Positions 13,570 through 16,686 of a DNA stretch of 16,686 nt are shown here, in pieces. This stretch comes from Betaproteobacteria bacterium. Lineage in GTDB: Bacteria; Pseudomonadota; Gammaproteobacteria; Burkholderiales; Burkholderiaceae. Made by a program: the position numbers and the translations under genes. The DNA lies in NCBI GenBank assembly GCA_009921765.1, contig RFXC01000079.1, positions 1 to 16,686 on the forward strand, written 5' to 3'. How positions within the stretch are numbered: position 1 is the first letter of the stretch; the number at the start of each line of letters is the position of its first letter. The notes beneath the pieces were generated by a model. It was given only the letters and a program-made list of their open reading frames with translations, was not told the DNA's origin and made no database searches.

Positions 13570-13598
13570 CCTATAATCGGCCGACCTTCAACCGCCAA
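13570..13598 (-). promoter_or_regulatory. Putative promoter of the MATE gene
   Basis: On the minus strand TTGGCG (13598 to 13593) and TATAGG (13575 to 13570) are 17 bases apart. The start point near 13563 would leave about 37 bases of leader before GTG 13526. The -10 box overlaps, on the opposite strand, the TATAAT of the aldolase gene. Confidence 0.4.
13572..13577 (+). promoter_or_regulatory. -10 box of the threonine aldolase gene
   Basis: A perfect TATAAT stands 30 bases before the aldolase ATG, predicting a start near 13584 and a leader of about 24 bases with an AAGG ribosome site. No convincing -35 hexamer is seen 16-18 bases upstream (the sequence there is GC-rich), so activation or a weak promoter is possible. 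Confidence 0.5.
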
Positions 13599-13607
13599 GG
13601 CGACATC

Positions 13608-14723
13608 ATGCCCGACTTCCGCAGCGACACTGTGACCCGGCCCACCGCCGCCATGCGCGAGGTGATGGTCGCCGCTGCCCTGGGCGACGATGTGTTCGGC
13701 GATGACCCGTCGGTGAACCAGCTGGAAGCCCACGCGGCGGCTTTGCTGGGCTTCGAGGCGGCGGTGTTTGCGCCATCCGGAACACAGACCAATCTGATGG
13801 GCCTGCTGTCGCACTGCGAGCGCGGCGAAGAGGCGATCGTCGGTCAACAGTGGCATACCTACCGCTGGGAAGCCGGCGGCATGGCAGTGCTGGGTTCGAT
13901 CCAGCCGCAGCCAATCGAAAACGCCCCTGACGGCACCCTTCCCCTGGAAGCGATCGAAGCAGCCATCAAACCCGATGACCCGCACTTCGCCCGAACACGC
14001 CTGATCTGCATGGAAAACACCACCGGTGGGAAAGTGCTGCCGATGGATTATCTGAAGTCGGTCCGCGAACTCGCCACCGCCCGCGGACTCGGCACCCACC
14101 TCGATGGCGCACGGCTCTTCAACGCGGCGGTGGAACTCGGCCGACGCCGCGCGGCGGGTGAGCGCAAGGGCGATATGCAAGGTGGCACAAGCGCCGACCC
14201 ACGCGACGTGGCGCGCGAAATCTGCAGCCACTTCGATTCGGTCTCGATGTGCCTGTCAAAGGGGCTGGGAGCGCCCGTCGGATCACTCCTCCTGGGATCG
14301 AAACCCTTCATCGCACGCGCGCGGCGCTGGCGCAAGATGCTGGGTGGCGGCATGCGCCAGGCCGGTCTGCTTGCCGCAGCCGCCCACCACGCGCTCGAGC
14401 ACCACATCGACCGGATGGCGCTTGACCATGAACGCGCGAGGCGTCTCGCCGCAGGCCTTGCCGAGGCAGCAGCCTCTCATCCCGGCGCACTGCGCGTCAC
14501 GGAGCCGCCGCAGACCAACATCTTTTTCGCGCGGGTAGACCGGTCGGTCGCGACGGACCTCGCCGCCCACCTCGGCGCGCACGGCGTCCAGGTCACCGGC
14601 CGGGCGAGCGGCGACGGGTCGGCATTCATGCAACGCTGGGTCACGCATCTGGACGTGAACGACGCCGATATCGATCAGGCTATTCACGCAATCCGAACAT
14701 TTTTCGCAAATCGCGCCCGATAA
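13608..14723 (+). CDS. ltaE: Low-specificity L-threonine aldolase
   Basis: This 371-residue, PLP-dependent fold-type I enzyme cleaves L-threonine and L-allo-threonine to glycine and acetaldehyde in the cytoplasm. It begins DFRSDTVTRPT, as is typical, and has GDDVFGDDPSVNQLE (26-40), FAPSGTQTNLMGLL (54-67), His83 in QQWHTYRWEAGG (His83 is also conserved in the E. coli enzyme), LICMENTTGGKVLP (132-145), the PLP-binding region THLDGARLFNA and the Schiff-base Lys218 in CLSKGLGAPVGS. Compared with the about 333-residue E. coli protein it is longer; most of the excess is an insertion of about 21 residues at 179-200, between the DGARLFNA motif and the catalytic lysine. ATG 13608 has AAGG seven bases upstream. 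It is divergent from the MATE gene, with no operon partner. Confidence 0.93.
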   Translation: MPDFRSDTVTRPTAAMREVMVAAALGDDVFGDDPSVNQLEAHAAALLGFEAAVFAPSGTQTNLMGLLSHCERGEEAIVGQQWHTYRWEAGGMAVLGSIQPQPIENAPDGTLPLEAIEAAIKPDDPHFARTRLICMENTTGGKVLPMDYLKSVRELATARGLGTHLDGARLFNAAVELGRRRAAGERKGDMQGGTSADPRDVAREICSHFDSVSMCLSKGLGAPVGSLLLGSKPFIARARRWRKMLGGGMRQAGLLAAAAHHALEHHIDRMALDHERARRLAAGLAEAAASHPGALRVTEPPQTNIFFARVDRSVATDLAAHLGAHGVQVTGRASGDGSAFMQRWVTHLDVNDADIDQAIHAIRTFFANRAR

Positions 14724-14783
14724 CGAACACCCGAACCAGGGGAAGGCATAAAAAGGGCGAACGATGAGAATCGTCACTTTCTG

Positions 14784-14805
14784 ATGGGAAATATTCCCAT
14801 ATAAT
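14784..14805 (+). promoter_or_regulatory. Inverted repeat overlapping a TATAAT box, promoter/operator of the protease gene
   Basis: ATGGGAA (14784-14790), ATA, TTCCCAT (14794-14800) form a perfect 7-base inverted repeat whose last base is the first base of TATAAT (14800-14805). The start would be near 14812, leaving a leader of about 47 bases with an AGGAGGT ribosome site. No good -35 box is seen (TTTCTG at 14778-14783 is weak). The repeat fills the -35/-10 spacer, the usual place for a dimeric repressor or a MerR-type activator. The rest of the 14724-14858 gap holds only a weak hairpin at 14761-14774. Confidence 0.5.
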
Positions 14806-14858
14806 CCTTGGCGTTTGCGACTTGCCGTCGCGCTCGGTTGCCCTCAGGAGGTCGTTTC

Positions 14859-16686
14859 ATGGCTGTCACCGTCCACTTGTCGAACGAACATTCACGCTGG
14901 ATCGAAGTCACCCGTTCCGCAATACCGGTTGCACGAACCGCGAATCGGCTGAGGTCCACCGTTCGACTCGCGGCGCCCTTGTGTCTGATCGCGCTTGGCG
15001 CCTGCGGCGGCTCGGGCGGCTCGGTTAATTCCGACGCAACCGTCGCAAGCCCTGTGCAGGCGGTCACGCTCAATGGCGTCCTGGAAGATGGCCCGATCAG
15101 TGGCGCCACAGTATTCCTCGACCTTAACGGCAACAAGGTCCGCGACGACAACGAGCCCGAATCAAGCCTGTCGGACGACCAGGGCAAGTTCGCGCTGGTC
15201 ATCCCGCCAGGCCTTCAGATCGCACAGGCGGCCCTCGCCGAGGCGATGCTGGTTGCCCATGTCCCGGCCACCGCACGTGATCGCGATGACAACGGGCAAA
15301 CCCTCGCCCAGGCAGGGAAGTCGGGCTTTACCTACCTCGCGCCAGCCGCTGCGGCGCTGGGTCAAAACGCCGACGGCTCGGTCCGCGCGCTTCGCACCGA
15401 GATGCCGGTAAATATCCTGACTTCACTGGTTGCTCACGAGGTATTGAACGGCGGTCACGCCACGCTCGCCGAGGCTGCCGAGGCAATCCGGCAAGCGGAC
15501 GGGCGTTTGCAGGGCAAGGATCTGTTTGCCCGGTTCACCGAGGGGCGCGATCCGGATGTCGCAGCCTATGCAAGCTTCATGACGGTTCGGCTTGGCGATG
15601 TCAGGAAGGAGATCTTTGACGAGGCCCGGCGCGAGGCTGCCGATCAGGCAACCCGCGAGGGAGGCGATGCTGTCAACGCCGCCGCCAGGGCCGAGGCTGC
15701 GCTCACCTCTGGGGCGGCCGCGCGCGCCGCTGCGCTGGCTGCCGTGGCCAAAATCGCAAGCGAGCGTGAGGACATCGCTTCGGCGGTCCGCGAACTCCTG
15801 CCCGATCCGCGCAACGCGCCTTCGCTGTCACCGGCCGATCGCGCGCGAAGCATCCGCGAAAAGATCGCAGAAGTTCGAGCCCGCCGGGAAAGCGAACCGA
15901 CGATTTCAGCGGCAGCCGTGCCCTCCTCACCGCAACCGGGGCGCGTGGCCGCACTTGAGGCCGCCAATCAGGCTCAGGCGCGCACCCGCTACATCGTGGT
16001 GTTCAAGTCCGCGCTTGGCGCGTCCGAAAGCCGCCAGGCTCGCGACCAGTTCATGGCGGGTCCGGCGGGATTGGCCGCGGGCGCGCGCATCGAATACACC
16101 TACGACACCGCGCTGCGCGGCTTCGCCGTGTCACTGCCCGCCGCGGCCGCCGATGCGTTCCTCGATGCAATCGCCAACAATCCAAACGTTGACCGGGTCG
16201 AGATCGACAGCATCGTGAGCCGTCAGGCGGTCACACAGACGTCGGCCCCCTGGGGGCTGGACCGCGCCGACCAGCGCAGCCTGCCCCTCAGCAGCAGCTT
16301 CAGTTGGACCGCCAGCGGAACGGGCGTTCGCGCCTTCGTCATCGATACCGGCATCCTGAGTTCCCACGCACAATTCTCGGGCCGGATCGCAACAGGCTTC
16401 ACCGCGATCGCCGATGGTCGAGGAACAGAAGACTGCAATGGTCACGGCACGCACGTGGCCGGAACCATTGGCGGAAGCGTTTCAGGCCTCGCGAAGTCGG
16501 TCACGCTGGTCCCGGTTCGGGTGCTCGATTGCAGCGGATCCGGAACGCTGAGCGGCGTCGTTGCCGGCATTGACTGGGTCGCGGCCAACGCGCCAGCCCG
16601 CTCGGTCATGAACCTGTCTCTGGGCGGCACCGCATCGAGCACGCTGGACCAAGCGGTCGCCGGCGCCATTGCGCGGGGCGTCACAG
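14859..16686 (+). CDS. S8 (subtilisin/proteinase K-like) serine protease precursor, probable lipoprotein, 3' end missing
   Basis: 609 codons are visible before the window edge. AGGAGGT six bases before ATG 14859 fixes the start. A hydrophobic segment ending LIALGAC with lipobox Cys49 indicates a lipoprotein, after an unusually long 35-40 residue N-region. Next come a Gly/Ser linker, a short beta domain of the SdrD/Cna-B kind (about 69-117) with DLNGNKVRDDNEP, a region without clear homology (118-246), an Ala/Glu/Arg-rich helix likely to be coiled coil (247-312), an I9-type propeptide (about 376-460, RYIVVFKSAL) and the catalytic domain from about 462. Asp496 (AFVIDTGI) and His529 (CNGHGTHVAGT) are present; the Ser lies beyond the window. 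APWGLDRADQR, EDCNGHG and VRVLDCSGSG match the aqualysin/proteinase K subgroup, with possible disulfide cysteines. Likely role: cell-surface or secreted protein degradation. Confidence 0.9.
   Translation, partial: MAVTVHLSNEHSRWIEVTRSAIPVARTANRLRSTVRLAAPLCLIALGACGGSGGSVNSDATVASPVQAVTLNGVLEDGPISGATVFLDLNGNKVRDDNEPESSLSDDQGKFALVIPPGLQIAQAALAEAMLVAHVPATARDRDDNGQTLAQAGKSGFTYLAPAAAALGQNADGSVRALRTEMPVNILTSLVAHEVLNGGHATLAEAAEAIRQADGRLQGKDLFARFTEGRDPDVAAYASFMTVRLGDVRKEIFDEARREAADQATREGGDAVNAAARAEAALTSGAAARAAALAAVAKIASEREDIASAVRELLPDPRNAPSLSPADRARSIREKIAEVRARRESEPTISAAAVPSSPQPGRVAALEAANQAQARTRYIVVFKSALGASESRQARDQFMAGPAGLAAGARIEYTYDTALRGFAVSLPAAAADAFLDAIANNPNVDRVEIDSIVSRQAVTQTSAPWGLDRADQRSLPLSSSFSWTASGTGVRAFVIDTGILSSHAQFSGRIATGFTAIADGRGTEDCNGHGTHVAGTIGGSVSGLAKSVTLVPVRVLDCSGSGTLSGVVAGIDWVAANAPARSVMNLSLGGTASSTLDQAVAGAIARGVT

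Noticed and set aside
13527..14231. Minus-strand open extension of the MATE gene by about 235 codons
   Set aside because: It is antisense to the threonine aldolase gene, lacks hydrophobic MATE-like sequence and exceeds the normal family length; it is a GC-rich shadow frame.
14761..14774. ACGAT-GAGA-ATCGT hairpin after the threonine aldolase gene, considered as its terminator
   Set aside because: Only a 5-base-pair AT-rich stem, with no proper T-run; too weak to call.

Overview
The window is high-GC (roughly two thirds G+C) bacterial chromosome with tightly packed genes, Shine-Dalgarno sites and sigma70-like promoters. The gene content (HutC-type GntR regulator, CitE/MaoC/CaiB-type CoA catabolism, aqualysin-like secreted protease, PRC-barrel exported protein) suggests a Pseudomonadota bacterium, most likely a betaproteobacterium of the Burkholderiales type. 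That placement is inference from gene style, not from a marker gene.

Layout. (1) 1-128, minus: the start of a small exported PRC-barrel protein. (2) 239-1105, minus: a GntR/UTRA transcription regulator. (3) 1239-11112, plus: nine closely spaced genes forming one probable operon: CitE-type lyase, MaoC-type hydratase, acyl-CoA dehydrogenase, two different CaiB/BaiF CoA-transferases, an MmgE/PrpD protein, a PaaK-like CoA ligase, an amidase and a stand-alone GAF protein. (4) 11167-12039, minus: a PuuE/cyclic-imidase-like polysaccharide-deacetylase-fold hydrolase, convergent with the operon across a composite hairpin. (5) 12192-13526, minus: a MATE efflux pump, divergent from (6) 13608-14723, plus: low-specificity threonine aldolase. 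(7) 14859-end, plus: a large S8 (proteinase K/aqualysin-like) protease precursor with a lipoprotein signal, cut by the window edge before its catalytic serine.

How they work together. The operon has the logic of a CoA-dependent catabolic route: CoA transfer or ligation, alpha-beta dehydrogenation, hydration, then CitE-type C-C cleavage. By analogy with itaconate, mesaconate and citramalyl-CoA pathways, the expected class of intermediate is a branched C5 (or similar) dicarboxylyl-CoA cleaved to pyruvate or glyoxylate plus an acyl-CoA. The amidase, and possibly the neighbouring imidase-like enzyme, suggest that the growth substrate is an amide or cyclic imide. The substrate is not known and no substrate transporter is visible. 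A near-consensus promoter (TTGACA-N17-TAGATT) directly followed by the palindrome TGTCCGGACA drives the operon. A second copy of the palindrome lies exactly 1000 bp away in front of the PRC-barrel gene. These are probably the operators of the GntR regulator.

No rRNA, tRNA, CRISPR array, insertion sequence or prophage feature was seen. No gene-free stretch exceeds about 155 bases.
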